Source: Salticus scenicus
Lineage: Eukaryota > Arthropoda > Arachnida > Araneae > Salticidae
Assembly: GCA_963930645.1 (NCBI GenBank)
Contig: OZ005648.1
Location: 195,335,304-195,399,303 of the forward strand
Direction: 5' to 3'
DNA: 64,000 nucleotides
The notes below the pieces were generated by a model. The model made no database searches. It saw only the letters and a program-made list of their open reading frames with translations, and was not told the origin of the DNA. A program made the translations under genes and the position numbers. Shown here piece by piece: positions 43,681-56,296 of the stretch (position 1 is its first letter; each line of letters begins with the position of its first letter).

Positions 43681-46600
43681 GAAAGTATGCATAAAACAGG
43701 TAAGGTAAATCTGCGTTAAAAATTTGAAACTAGGTTAAAGAAGAGTTTTATTTCACAAATAATTCTGTGTGCGAGGGGTTACCTCTCTCCACAAGCATCT
43801 GTTCAATTCTAAGACGAAAGGTGGACGCTCACCACTATGCAGCGGTTTTGAGCGTTTTCAACCTTTAGAGAGGGGCTCCAATGATACTGTGGTGATTTAA
43901 AAGAGCTCGTCTCTAAAAATTAGGCCTCCCCCGTTGTTTATTTAAAAAAAAAAGTATTACAAAGGTTGCAAAATTAGCAGAGCTCTCACACGACAGAGGG
44001 CGACAAAGTTACGTGAATATGAAGAGGACCGGATCGTTGCTCTCTCGCTTGAAAAGGCTTGCTATGAAGAGATTACTTGGACTTTATTACTCTTTGATGA
44101 GAAAAGTTGTTGACTGGTGGTCTAGTTACAAAGTTCACACGGGTTATATTCAAAGTTCACACAGTCTATATAGAATGTTAGAATATGTTTTGAAGTTGAT
44201 TTTTCAGGAGGACGTTTTGCAGATTTAAGTACTAAGTAGATTTATAACATTTTTACATTTGGGTAGAGGTGGCATCGTTCAATTATAGTAGTTACATTTA
44301 TACAGAAATAAAAGCTTTTTTAAATTTAACAGGTTTTCCGAAACTATTCAGACACAAGTTTTACTCATGCCAGTCTTTAAAACTTATTTAACTATTTAGA
44401 TAGCAACCTCATATGAACTTCTAAATACAACAGTTAAAATCCTTGATGTTATTCATTTTTAAGTTACGTTAAAAACAGACACATATAAAGATCAATTGTT
44501 AAAAAAACTTTAATTTAGTATTCAGAGACCCTTCAAAGTATGTATTTATACAAAAAAAAAAAAAAAAAAAAAATCGCTTAAAATTAATCGTAATAATACT
44601 TACTATACCGACTGTGTATGAAGAATTTCTTTTGTAGATTTTCTGGATATGGTTAAATAAAGTAAAATATTTCCACCAATTAAATTAATGAAAATAATGT
44701 TTTCGCTGAATTTCAGGTAGTCCTGTTTGTCTTCAAGAAATTATGTACATTGTGCATCGTTTACTTAAATAAAGTCCTATATTAATAACAAGCAGTACAT
44801 CCTTAAGTGCACTTCCAAGAATTTCTAAATATAATCCCACTATATTCTAATTCATTTGGGTAAACAAATGGTGAATGATTTTCAGATAAAAATCTACACG
44901 AAACAAACTTTTATGTATATAAAAAATGTCGGTTTATTTGATTTTGTTTACTGCAACCTATATATGTTAAATTGTACCTATCAAAATTTATGAACACAGG
45001 AGTAATCTATTTTAATTCTATTGTACAGCCCTCAATTTCGAAAGTTTTACCCTAAAAAGTACTTTCTCTACCATGTGAAATATAAAGTTACCAGCATACG
45101 GCATCGCAAAAATTTATTAAGGTATATTAAATATATATATGTATATATAATTTGCTTTCTCAAAACGTATTTCATGAAAGTGTAGGTAAAAAGATTGATA
45201 ATTTTAAAACATTGTCTTCTGAGTATTTTTCTATTTTGAATAGTAATGCCCGCCATTTTTTTTTATGTTTTATTATTTAACAAAATTATTTTATGTATTT
45301 CCAAATAAACTATCTTCAGCAATCTATGCAGTAAACTCTGCTGACGTATAAATACACCGACAGCAAATGCAGTATTAAACATGAATACGCTTTTTTTTTT
45401 TTTTTTTTAAGTAAAGTATTGTTTTAGAAACACACTTAAAAATAGGACATTTTTTTCTTAAGAACACAGTTTTAGAGTAAATCACAAGCAATAATTATTT
45501 GAAGTAATTAGATGCTTTACAGCTAAAAGATTCAAATCATTGTGTATTATTAACTTCTTTAAAACCATAAACTTTTAAATTCTAAATATTCTAGGCAGAG
45601 TTAGACATATAATTACTAAAAACTCAAAGTGCAATTTCAGATTTTTTTTTGTTGTTGTTATCTATGATATCATTGTATGTACCCATATAAAAATCATAAA
45701 AGGTAATTTTTATTCTTATTATTTTCGGGACCTAACTCAAACAATTGAATTTTCAAGCTAAAGAAAATCCGCTAGTGTCAAAAGAGTTTTTCAAACTGTA
45801 GAATAATATAGTTAATTACATTAACAATACTATTTGCTTATCTTACAAAGAAAAAAAATAGACAACGAAGTTAATTTCAGAATATATAAATAATTTATTT
45901 TTTTGGTTATTTAAACGTGACAAAAGTGTTCTTATGAAGCAATTTAAACGGTGTATAAGAATTTTATTTAGACTACCTTCTCATAAACACCGATGTAAAT
46001 TATTTTTTATATGTCTTCAAATATCTATGTACTTTGTTATTATACATCTTCATAACTCATATTTATGCATTTCAAATTCTATACCGTTCATACATAGCGA
46101 GATATTTATAACACCAGAAAACTGGTAAATGCGCAAATGAAATAAACGACGTGAAAAAAAAAAATAAATGTATATATAAATAAAATATAATTTTCATGAA
46201 ACAGGAGAGACGATTATGCTTATCAAGATAAACATTATTTATTATGGTACAAAATATTTATATTTATTTCATTTTGTTTAGTGTAGCTGATAGATATTAC
46301 ATTTTACCTATTAAATATTACATTTTACCTATTGTCACACTGCAGCAGAAAAATCAGAAAAGAATGAAGCGTTATATAAAATTTTGAATATTAGAGGTAG
46401 AAATAAAAAGAATTCAGGAAATAAAAAGTTTCTCAAACCAATTGAAATATAGAAAATTCAACTTAGAATGCTTTAGTGTGGTTTATAACTGTTCACAATG
46501 GACTTGTTTTAAAGAGTATTGAATGAAATATTGGTAAATTACTGGCAAATGACAGATTTTACTGCACTATCTAAAGGTCTCTCCTTGTCGTATTTATTAT

Positions 46601-46980
46601 GTACTTGAAAATGCGCATGATACAGTCAATTTACTAGAAATTGTATAATTATTAAAAGCCTGATTCAATTAGTGAAAATAGAGTTATTGGAATATTTTGA
46701 AAATCCTGTTTATCTTAACCGGAAATTTGGTGCGAGATAAATAAACACATTAAAGACTCCAACGTGCAGAACACCAAAACGCAGACAGCTGTTCTGAAAT
46801 CAAACATCTGAAAGCCATTGAATTGACAGAGTTTATAACCCTTACATTATAGATAAAGATATTAAAGAATCACAGCTTCCTCGTACTTCGTCTCCTAAAT
46901 GAGATTCTTCTAAAACAATTATTGTTTAACCCTAAATTAAGTTATGACATAGTTAAAGTTCTCAAACAGTATGATTTTAA
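43681..46980. other. no firm gene seen
   Basis: Mostly AT-rich. At 43785-43925 there is a GC-richer patch with GGGGTTACCTCTCT and AGAGAGGGGCTCC. At 43991-44110 a short frame (RQRATKLREYEEDRIVALSL) vaguely recalls a transposase DNA-binding start, but not enough to call. Confidence 0.5.
44705..44990. repeat. dispersed repeat pair, copy B
   Basis: Diverged direct copy of 41715-41990. Confidence 0.55.
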
Positions 46981-46981
46981 T

Positions 46982-46987
46982 ACATAC

Positions 46988-47056
<69 letters not shown>
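46982..47056. repeat. (AT)n(GT)n microsatellite
   Basis: AT repeat grading into a GT run. Confidence 0.95.
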
Positions 47057-47059
<3 letters not shown>

Positions 47060-47893
47060 ATATATTTACCTTCCCATAAACTCACCTTTTCTCTGTTGAA
47101 AGATCCTATAAGTATCCATAACTCTTAGAATATTCACAGTATTTCTTTCCAATGCGGTTTGTCCAATATTTGTCAAACTTCTTAAATTTAATTTAAAAGA
47201 ATATATAAGTTACGTCCGGAGACAAGAAACCAACAAATTGGTCATTTCAAAGAATTCTATGGAGAGAACCCTAATTATAAATTTGATACAGCTAAATTAA
47301 TTTGTAGGTTTAAATCTGCGCTTCAACTCAGTTTCTTCGAATCATTCTAAATCTTTAAAAATCTTTAAAATGTTGATAACACTTTGTCTGATACTTCGTT
47401 ATCATGTATAATATATATAAATAAAATCAGCTATTATTTATTCTCTATTATGATATAAGAAATCTTCTATGAGTAGAAAGCGCGCAAGGGGTGAAAGTAT
47501 CCAGCATCTTAGGCATTTTTATTAAAAAAAAAAAAAAAAAAAAAAAACTGCTATTTTTATTTTTAGTGTAATTTTACACAGGTATTTTGTAATTAAATAG
47601 GGTAGAGTTCTTTGTTAAAAAATACTGGTTGAATACTTTTGTCAAAAGACGGGACTCTTGGACCTCTAAAGAGTGCGCTATTTTTCTTACTTGACTTTCC
47701 ACTTTGCATTTGTATTGATTCCAATAATCTTGTGCACTTTATATTAATCTTCAAAACATGTCTTATACTGGTATTTGAACACTATGAGAGAGAACACTTA
47801 CACTTCTTCAAAATAAATAAATATTTATAAAATTAAGCAAATGTATCGTATATTCTGTATTTCAAACATTGCTTTATATATCGAAAGCAACAT

Positions 47894-47930
<37 letters not shown>

Positions 47931-48500
47931 ATTTTATTTATAAACATGCGAGTACTTTCTATGTAATTCTTGTACAAAAAAAAAAAAAAAAAAAAAAAAA
48001 TAGTATTTGAGGAAAAAAAACATATTTTTATACAATTTGTTAAATTTTATGACATTTTTGTTTACCTTAGTATTCATTGCTGGTTTAACGGTGATGCGTT
48101 TCTGTTCTGTATTATTGCTCATTTATTACGGATTAAAAATTGAACTATTCTAGATATTTCTTTCATCGTTGCTATTGCAAAACTATGTATCAATAAAACG
48201 TATTTATGATTCATAAGAATTTTCCCCTTGATTTTGAAAGATATTAAAATATTTATTAAATAAAACTATTACAGACAGTATTTATGCTTGAATCTTCTCA
48301 ATTTAAAGTTTAAGGCATAATCATATGCACGCATGACTGAAACATAGGTTGATATTCAGCTAAATAAAATATATCAAACGTTCAAATAAGACCTGAAAGC
48401 ATACCTTTCAGAGGTTAACAGGAAATTAATCTAGTACTCTTTACCTAAGTTTACTAATAGTTTTTTTTTCTTTTAATATTGCACATGCGTCAGATCTTCA

Positions 48501-48531
<31 letters not shown>

Positions 48532-48945
48532 GTATATAAATTTGGGAGACATACATAAATGACTGAATCTTTATTCATTTTCCTTATTTTTTCCTCGCTC
48601 ACACACTTCACTTTTTCTCGGAGACATAGAATCGTCCCCAGTTATATCCGAGTTCCATGCATGAACAAACAACGTAACACACTTTCCAACTACATTAATA
48701 ATTATTATTATTATCATTATTATTATTTATGAAGGCAGACTGTACATAAATTAAAAACATCACTGTAATATTAGACAGCTTATTGAGAGTGAACAATATC
48801 TCATAATGAAGACAGCCATTCTCCAAGTTATTTAATAGGGATATTTGTTTCTGAAATTATTCGCAGCATAATATATATATATTTAACTCCGGTTTCCCAT
48901 TCGGAAAATTCACAACCATTAAATTTTTACTAGTTTCCTAAAAAA

Positions 48946-49000
<55 letters not shown>

Positions 49001-49915
49001 TATTTTTGAGTTATAAAGCGCGAAAAATTAACTCGCATTTTGTAGTTGCAAAATAATATATTAAAAATTAATATATATATATATATATATATATAATTTT
49101 TATTATTATTATTATTATTAAGTAAGTACCAATTTAACGTTTGTGAATTTTCTGGAAATCTAAACGGCATTAAAAAATAAAAAGAAAGAAAGAAAAGAAA
49201 AGAAAAGAAAAAAATGCATTACGTAAGGAATAATTCTGGAAACGAATTTCCCCTATAAAAACATGGGCTTTGGATGTTGGCGCGATCAGGTATTGTAAGA
49301 TTTTAAAAGGCTGTTACTTTTCAATGAATAACTCAATTCAGATGAATACGACAACTAGGAAAATGAAAATGTTTGAGCCGTATCCTATTTTTTTTTATTA
49401 TTATTTTTTTTATTTTTAATGTTTCCGTATTTTGGATGTATCACAAAAAGTTATATTGCGTTAGATTGAGGTAGACTAATTTTTTACAATAGATTTATAT
49501 TTATTGAAAATTAAATCTAATTCGTTTGCAATACGTACTTTAATTGCTGACATAATTTCCTGAATTTTTTAAGAAAAATCATACATTTGAAAAATAATGT
49601 TTATATACAAAATTTAACAAACTTAGATTTTTTCTAGAAACTGTAAATATAAAATCGGGACAAAATTAAGTAACATTACAGAATTACCGATTAATATCAA
49701 TAAAAGTTTTTTTTTAAGTGTCCAATCGAAAATTTCAGTTAGTAAAATTAATAAGATTTCTTTTTTCAATCCTACTTTAAGAAAAGTATTAAAGCTAGAG
49801 TGTTTTATCACATTTTTCACAAAACAAAGCACCTTTCATTGACGTATAAATCCATCTTTTCGCTGATTAAAGTAATGAAAATAAGGGAAGGATTTTGTCG
49901 AAAATTTTCAACATC

Positions 49916-49954
<39 letters not shown>

Positions 49955-50105
49955 TAAATGTCTTTTTACGCAAAATAAATTGATTATGTTATATTTCTCT
50001 TAATAATCTTTATTTTAATAAATATACGCTTAAAATAGATTTTTGAGTTTTTTCGCGAACAGTTAAAAACAAAAATCAGACAATCGCTTTTATTTAACAG
50101 TTTAA
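47057..50105. other. no gene seen; rich in homopolymers and AT repeats
   Basis: A or T runs of 20-33 at 47523, 47897, 47977, 48509 and 49919; (AT)n at 48952-48998 and 49071-49094. Open frames here are built on these runs. Confidence 0.7.
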
Positions 50106-50673
50106 CACGTTAACTGCCGTGTCACCCGTATTCGGGTGACAGCAAAAGTTCTCATCAGGCCACGTCACCCGTATTCGGGTGACAGCAAGAGTTCTCATCA
50201 GGCCACGTCGGGTGACTCCTTCCAAAGGATTTCCGAACATATTTAGATAAATATATCACAGGAGATAATAATACTGTTGAATTTTTTATTATGAAACTAG
50301 AATGTATTTGGCAGATTCTGAAAGTGATTGCGATCACTAGACTCTTTTGGTTGCTTTGGAATCGGATTTTGAAAAAAATTCAGTGAAACTCAAAAAAGGT
50401 TTGGGGGCGGAGTAACAGCAGGCGAAGGTCTTCACGAAAAAGGCCCCTGGCCAAATGGTTCAACGTGCAAATTTCCCGATTGTTTTATTATGAAACTAGA
50501 ATGTATTTGGCAGATTCAGAAAGTGATTGCGATCACTAGACTCTTTTGGTTGCTTTGGAATCGGATTTTGAATAAAATTCAGTGAAACTCAAAAAAGGTT
50601 TGGGGGCGGAGTAACAGCAGGCGAAGGTGGCCTGACGGGGATTTTGTTGTAAACACGCGTGGCAGTCAACGTG
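50106..50673. mobile_element. piggyBac-type non-autonomous element
   Basis: TTAA at 50102-50105 and 50674-50677. The ends CACGTTAACTGCC and, reversed, CACGTTGACTGCC match except for one base. Sub-terminal palindromes GTCACCCG-TATT-CGGGTGAC occur twice in a 43 bp tandem repeat. A block of about 135 bp is repeated (50297-50431 and 50485-50620), reading MYLADSESDCDH then a stop, which recalls the acidic start of piggyBac-like transposases. No catalytic region is left. Confidence 0.75.
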
Positions 50674-50677
50674 TTAA

Positions 50678-50690
50678 TTAAAAAAATCTT

Positions 50691-50732
<42 letters not shown>

Positions 50733-51298
50733 TTGTGATTTATAATTATTCAGGACTTTTTAAATATTTCAAGTAATTTTGATGGTATTTTTTAAAGTCT
50801 TCCTGAATTTATATTCACTGAAATATAAATTTTGAGACAAAATTAAGAAAATGTTTTGAGAAATTAACAATAGGTAAATCAATGAATGCAGAATTATCAT
50901 AATTGCACATGTAGATTGGGAATATACTTTATTTAGTTATTTGTATAAACAGAAATAAATAATGTTAAAGTAGTTTTGTTTCATTTAATAAATAAAATTA
51001 AAGGAATGAAATTAAATAAAAAAAATGAAATAAAACGTATAAAAGAAAATGAAAAATTTTAGATGAAAATATTATTTTTAACTTTTCTTGATTAACTTTA
51101 TCAGTACTACAGGTATGCATCTGCAAGAGGAACTGTTCTAATATTGTCCAATATATAATTACTAGTACACTGAAAAAAATTAAGGAGATTGAAAATGATA
51201 TAAATGAATAAAATTGTGTTAAATTTGAATATGCTACGTACTCCAAATAGCTCAGAAAAAAATATACAGAAAAAAAAGAGAAATGTGTAAATAATGCG

Positions 51299-51330
<32 letters not shown>

Positions 51331-51359
51331 TTTCAATACTGTTATTATTATTATTTATT
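50678..51359. other. no gene seen; (AT)n and A26
   Basis: (AT)n at 50695-50728 and an A run at 51301-51326. Confidence 0.7.
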
Positions 51360-51500
51360 TTATTTTTTTTCAAATTATAACATTCTTTCAAATTCTTCAA
51401 ATATATTTTCTATAAATTTTCGATTTCGATAAATATCCAATATCGGAAAACTGGTATCGGAAAAATCCATAGATTGAGACTAATAGTCTTCCGTCCTAAA
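51360..51500. repeat. dispersed repeat pair, copy 1
   Basis: TAAATTTTCGATTTCGATAA, AAACTGGTAT and ACTAATAGTC match 54310-54480 in order. The Tc1 element at 51536 is inserted just beyond it. Confidence 0.8.
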
Positions 51501-51535
51501 GAAAAAAAAAAAAAAAAAAAAAAAAAAGACGTATA

Positions 51536-53098
51536 CACTGCGTAAAAAAAGTAGAAGGACAGTCGATTTTTGTAGATTATTTTCTGTATTTTTATCCTGG
51601 CTTTTAGATTTTTATACAGATTTTGTGTAACAAAGTTTTCTTTAGTATCACGTAAAAATAAAATTTCTACTACTAATGCTGATTAGTGCATTGAAAAAAA
51701 AACTAGCATCCATGATTTTGAGAGTGTAAAAAAAGTAGAAGGACACTTTCCAAAATTTGTTATTTGGTGGATTGTGCACAAGTAAAAAAGTAAATGTTGA
51801 ATTTTCTTTGAGTGCCTTTGATGACGAAAACATATTTTGTTAAAAATGGCATTGTTATTTTCTTTTCAGACTGCCTAGAAGAATACTTTAAAATTATTTC
51901 CAAATTGAGCAAAATGTTGCATATAAAATTAATGTTAAAGGCGTTCGACAGATTGTTCGCATACTGCACGTCAGCTCCAATACACTTTTTAACATTATCA
52001 GAAAGTCAGATAGAAATAGGAAAAGAAAGATGACTGGTAGGCCTAAAACGTTAATGTTTTGCGATGAAAGAAAACTTGCTCTTGAGCTTTAAAAGAGCAG
52101 TGGTAGTATCGCAAAGGCCCCAAATCAAGCAGGACTTACTCATGTGTCAAGGCAAACAGTAATTCACTTTCAAATAGCGGAAGCACCATCCAAAGTGGAA
52201 AAAAAAAATCACAGATTGACTACCGTTAACATGGGTTAAAAAACACGTATCATGTACCTCAGATAGGACTTTTATAATATTTTCAGATGAAAAGAAGTTA
52301 TTATAGACGATTTAGATGGTTAAAAATAATATTGGCATTTTCTGAAGAACGTAGAAGAATTTTATTCAACTCCATAAATGAGGAGGGGGTGATTATTTAA
52401 TAAACAATTGTGTATGGAAGAAGAACAAGTCTGATCTTTTTCAGTGGTATGTAGGAATATTGAAGTGCTGAATTCTGAGCTTCTTCCTTATGGCTCTGAA
52501 TTAAGAGGAGAAGAGTGTATGTTTCAACAAGATGAAGCTGCCATTTACATCCCCATAGAGTTAAAAACTGGTTTGCTGCAAATAATGTGCAAGTTCTACC
52601 TAAGTAAGCTTAAAGCTCAGATCTTAACAAACTCGAAAACATCTGATCAGTGCTTACTTGTTAAGTATATGTTAGTGGGAAAATGTTTAAATTCCTCACT
52701 GATCTTCGAGCAGCTTTGAACAGGTCACAGGCTAATTTTTGCCAAACAGGAATCCAAACTTTGTATGATTCACTACCAAATAGAATATTCGAAGATATAA
52801 AAGCCAATGGGAAGAGTATTCCTTATTAAAATTGTTTGTGTTTTACATTTTGTATTACCGTCCATCTACTTTTTTTACAGAGTTAAAAGAAGTAGAAACT
52901 ATGTTTGTTGTCATTAATAATTTATTTTTGGAAATCGTGATAATGATATACTGATCTTTCTTGCTAAACTATCTGCAAAATGTAACATATAAAAATAATT
53001 TCATTAAAAATAAAAGATATCTTTTATTTCTAGTTTCTTCTTTTCTTCTTTTATTTCTAGAAAAATATCTAGTGTCCTTCTACTTTTTTTACACAGTG
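51536..53098 (+). mobile_element. Tc1-like element with IR/DR ends, degraded
   Basis: TA at 51534-51535 and 53099-53100. The outer ends CACTGCGTAAAAAAAGTAGA and, reversed, CACTGTGTAAAAAAAGTAGA are followed by AGGACA. Inner copies of GTAAAAAAAGTAGAAGGACA sit at about 51726 and, reversed and diverged, at 52858-52880. 1563 bp, near full length, but the gene is ruined. Confidence 0.9.
51890..52829 (+). pseudogene. Tc1-like transposase, heavily mutated
   Basis: Recognisable islands in order: MTGRPKTLMFCDERKLALEL (linker GRPK), a stop, SSGSIAKAPNQAGLTHVSRQ (second helix-turn-helix), FSDEKK (first Asp), CMFQQDEAAIY (second Asp, usually QQDNA) and the C-terminus DLRAALNRSQANFCQTGIQT then LYDSLPNRIFEDIKANGKSI with a stop at 52827-52829. 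Many stops and frameshifts separate them; the Glu block is not readable. Confidence 0.8.
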
Positions 53099-53099
53099 T

Positions 53100-53345
53100 A
53101 TTTATTATTGATTATATTAACGTGCTCAAAAACTGGCATTAATCATCATGAATCTCAATATCACAAGCATAAATTCTCTTTGATGTTGATTGTTTTTATT
53201 GATTCTCTCTTCCACCAACCAGTTAGAAATTGCCACGAAATATAGTTCTGGATATTTGAAGGGGTAAATTTTGTGTTCGAATTCTTAGCGTTTAAATTTA
53301 TAGAAATTCTTTTAACGAACTTCTTTTAGTTCAGCCTATTTATAA
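53100..53345. repeat. dispersed repeat pair, copy 1 (partner 60430-60680)
   Basis: Shares TATATTAA, AATATAGTTCT, AATAAATTTTGTG or GTAAATTTTGTGTT, AGAAATTCT and ACGAACTTCTTTTA-like blocks with 60430-60680 in order. It directly abuts the Tc1 element. Confidence 0.55.
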
Positions 53346-53984
53346 TAAGTTTTGAAGGGAACAGATATTAATTTGAAAACACGCGATACTTCATAAGTGT
53401 GACAAGTATGTTTTCCCTTTTGAATACTATTCTCATTTCGAAATGATAATGACAATTTACTCCTTTTTAAGAAATTCATTTTTTTAAAGTGTAGAAAATT
53501 ACACCTCTAATTTAAAAAGAAACTATTTCAGCTATTATTTTTAATTTTTTTTTTTCACATCTTCATTCCGATTACTACAGGTAAAATAAATATTGTATCC
53601 GACCAAAAATTTGATATCGAAGTTTTAACCTGACCTACAGGTTTAAAAATATTCTAAACTTAAAAAAAAGAAAAGAAAAGAAATAAAATTGTTGGACAAA
53701 TGACATTAAGAAATCATGTAATTAAAATAATAATATGACTTGTTGTTAAAAGAATATTACTACCATATTTTTTTATTAAACTGTAAATGAGGTGCTATCA
53801 TTTTTATTAACTTTGTTTTTCTCGCTCTTAATCAAAAACATGATGAATTAATTTTTTATCGCTATGACTACAAAGTTAATTATAATTGAAAAAAATCAAC
53901 CTTTTTATGCTTATTTCTATTATTTGCGATTTCCAATAATATGAACGCTTCTTCTGGTGTATATGAGCATAAATGCATGTCTCA

Positions 53985-54019
<35 letters not shown>

Positions 54020-54309
54020 AAATATTTACTATATCAATTTCATACATAAATTACCAACTCAAATTCAAACTTAATTATCTTGTTCCTTTCTTTTTTTATT
54101 TCTTTCTTTCTTTCTTTTTTTTTTCATTTTGCACGCGCGCTTTTTATTTCCTAAATATAAAAAAAAAAAAAAAAAAAAAAATTCGATACTGTTTGTTTCG
54201 AAACTGATTATTATTAATTTTCTTTTATATTCTTTTTCTTTCAAAAAAAAAAAAAAAAAAAAAGATTTTGATGAAATTCTGACAAAAGAAGAATTTACTC
54301 AGGACTATT
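53346..54309. other. no gene seen; A/T homopolymers
   Basis: Runs of 20-28 A at 53987, 54161 and 54244, and (TTTC)n near 54095. Confidence 0.7.
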
Positions 54310-54480
54310 ATTATTATTATTTTTTTTTTTAAGTATACCATTGCTTTCAAATAATTCAATTATATTTTCCATAAATTTTCGATTTCGATAAATGTCCAAC
54401 TATCGTAAAACTGGTATAGCAAAAATTTGTAGATTGACACTAATAGTCCTCAGTCCTAAAAAAAAGAAAATGAAAATTTA
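54310..54480. repeat. dispersed repeat pair, copy 2
   Basis: Counterpart of 51360-51500; follows TTATTATTATT and T10, as copy 1 does. Confidence 0.75.
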
Positions 54481-55320
54481 TGTGTGTATGTTTATGTGAA
54501 GGTGTAAATTTTCTACCTACAATATCTGAAAAACGAAAACAAGATAGAACACAGAAAGGTCTACTAGACATATGTGTTTGTTAACCTTTAATGAAAACTG
54601 GAAAACTGGAATAGGGACAATATTTTTATTTAAGCCCTCTCTCAAAAACGGATTAACCGAATTTTTTTTCAAATATGCTATATAAATCCCTTTTTAGATG
54701 TCCATCCATATGTATTAGTTGGTTACTACAGGGAAATTATTTGCAACTGATTCGGTAGACAAATTTTAGTGCTCGGAAATATGTATCTTAAAAACATATC
54801 TATGGACTTTCCTCAAACACGTCATATTAACATCCTTTTAAGTGTCATTTCATACATATCATTTATTTTCCAGTGTACAAATGATCTTTCGACGAAGGTG
54901 GGACCGAAGTCAGTGTCTAAAAAAACTCTCAAATGATTTTCTTTAAATTTGCAACAACAGTCCTATTTCATCTATCCTTTTGTTTCTTTTAGTTATTAAG
55001 TATAGAAAATTGTATAAATGTCCTGATTAAGTGAGTCAAATTTAAAAATCGGAAATGTTTGTTTCATAAAACGGCTCTACTGAATTTCAATAAATTTGCT
55101 TCAAAAATTCTATTTTAGATGTTTTTACGATATGTACGTTAATTAACTATTACAGGAAAATTGGTAGTTAGTTTACTTACAGTACTCTGATTAGTTAGTT
55201 TATTTTTTTTTCTCTTCTCGTAACACTATCTGCTAAAGAGTCTGATATTCTTTCCCCAAGCTCAGTTTCCCGAAAGTTCATTTGCCGGATAACTCCTTTT
55301 TCAGCATTTTACATTTTAGA
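54481..55320. repeat. microsatellite-led tandem-repeat element, family 2, copy 2
   Basis: TGTGTGTATGTTTATG start, then degenerate units like TCTCAAAAACGGATTAACCG (54645), TATCTTAAAAACATATC (54785) and ATAAAACGGCTCTACTGAAT (55070), as at 3585-4428. It ends near CCAAGCTCAGTTTCCCG. Confidence 0.55.
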
Positions 55321-56119
55321 TTTTTCTTAATAAGATAGAAAACTTGATAATAAATTATATGTATATAACATTACTATATACTCAATATTTATTTTATGTT
55401 GTCAACACATTAAATTTTTTATAAATCATTAAAATTCAATTACTATATGTTTTCAAAAAACTTCTTTATAATTTCAGGTTTTTTAAAATATAATTTGTAT
55501 TCTTTAACATATTCTTGAAAGGTAGAAATGTTGTTCCAACATTTTATTTAAATTCAAAGTGAGTACTTTAGTAACACACTCCAAAATTTATATTTATTTG
55601 TTAGCGCAGGAAATTAGTTAATTTTCGCAGACAAATATAAAAATTCGAAAAGTTTCTTTTTAAAATAAAATACATAAGACAATTCCACCAAATGTGTGAA
55701 TTTCGCTTTATCTTAACAATACTATAGACTGATTCTTTAGCAATCGATTAAATCTTATTCAATAAGTAACCTTTTTCCTTTTACTAAATAATGGAATGAT
55801 TTAATCAATTTTATTTTATTTAATAGTAATAACGATAAATTCCACAAATTTATTTCTAACAAATATGTCCTAAATTGTTTTAGAACGCTGTAACGGTTTT
55901 ATTTTCTTTCTTTCTTTTTTAATTTGAGTTGTTTTCAAAACATTAAAACGGTTTTCAAATAATTTGTGCAATAGAACATTTTGTATAATGATTCTGTTGC
56001 AAATAGAAATGTATATATACAGTATTATTATCATTATTATTATAAATTTTTCGAGAAATCCTCTTTCTTATTAAAAAATTTCTAAAAAATAAAATAAATA
56101 AAACAATTAAAAAGAGTTG
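55321..56119. other. no gene seen
   Basis: AT-rich unique sequence. Confidence 0.6.
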
Positions 56120-56285
56120 TCTGACAAATAAATGGTCAGAAAATCGTAATTCTCCCCGGCAAATGACTATCGGGAAAACGTACCTGCCGTTAAAATGAGC
56201 TGTTGGGAAAACGTACCTGTTGAGAAAGTGGCGCTGGAAAATTGAACAGTCGGGAAACTGGAAGTCGGGAAATCAACATGATATG
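56120..56285. repeat. short tandem repeat of a GGGAAAACGTACCTG motif
   Basis: CGGGAAAACGTACCTG at 56171 and TGGGAAAACGTACCTG at 56206 (period 35), with looser CGGGAAA copies at 56252 and 56267. The mariner element is inserted right after. Confidence 0.7.
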
Positions 56286-56296
56286 ATGAAAAAGTA

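Noticed and set aside
43991..44110. Short frame RQRATKLREYEEDRIVALSL resembling a transposase start
   Set aside because: Too short, no following motif and no terminal repeats.
50998..51400. Two Phe-rich minus-strand frames of about 100 codons
   Set aside because: Driven by a homopolymer run and AT-rich sequence; membrane-like look is compositional.
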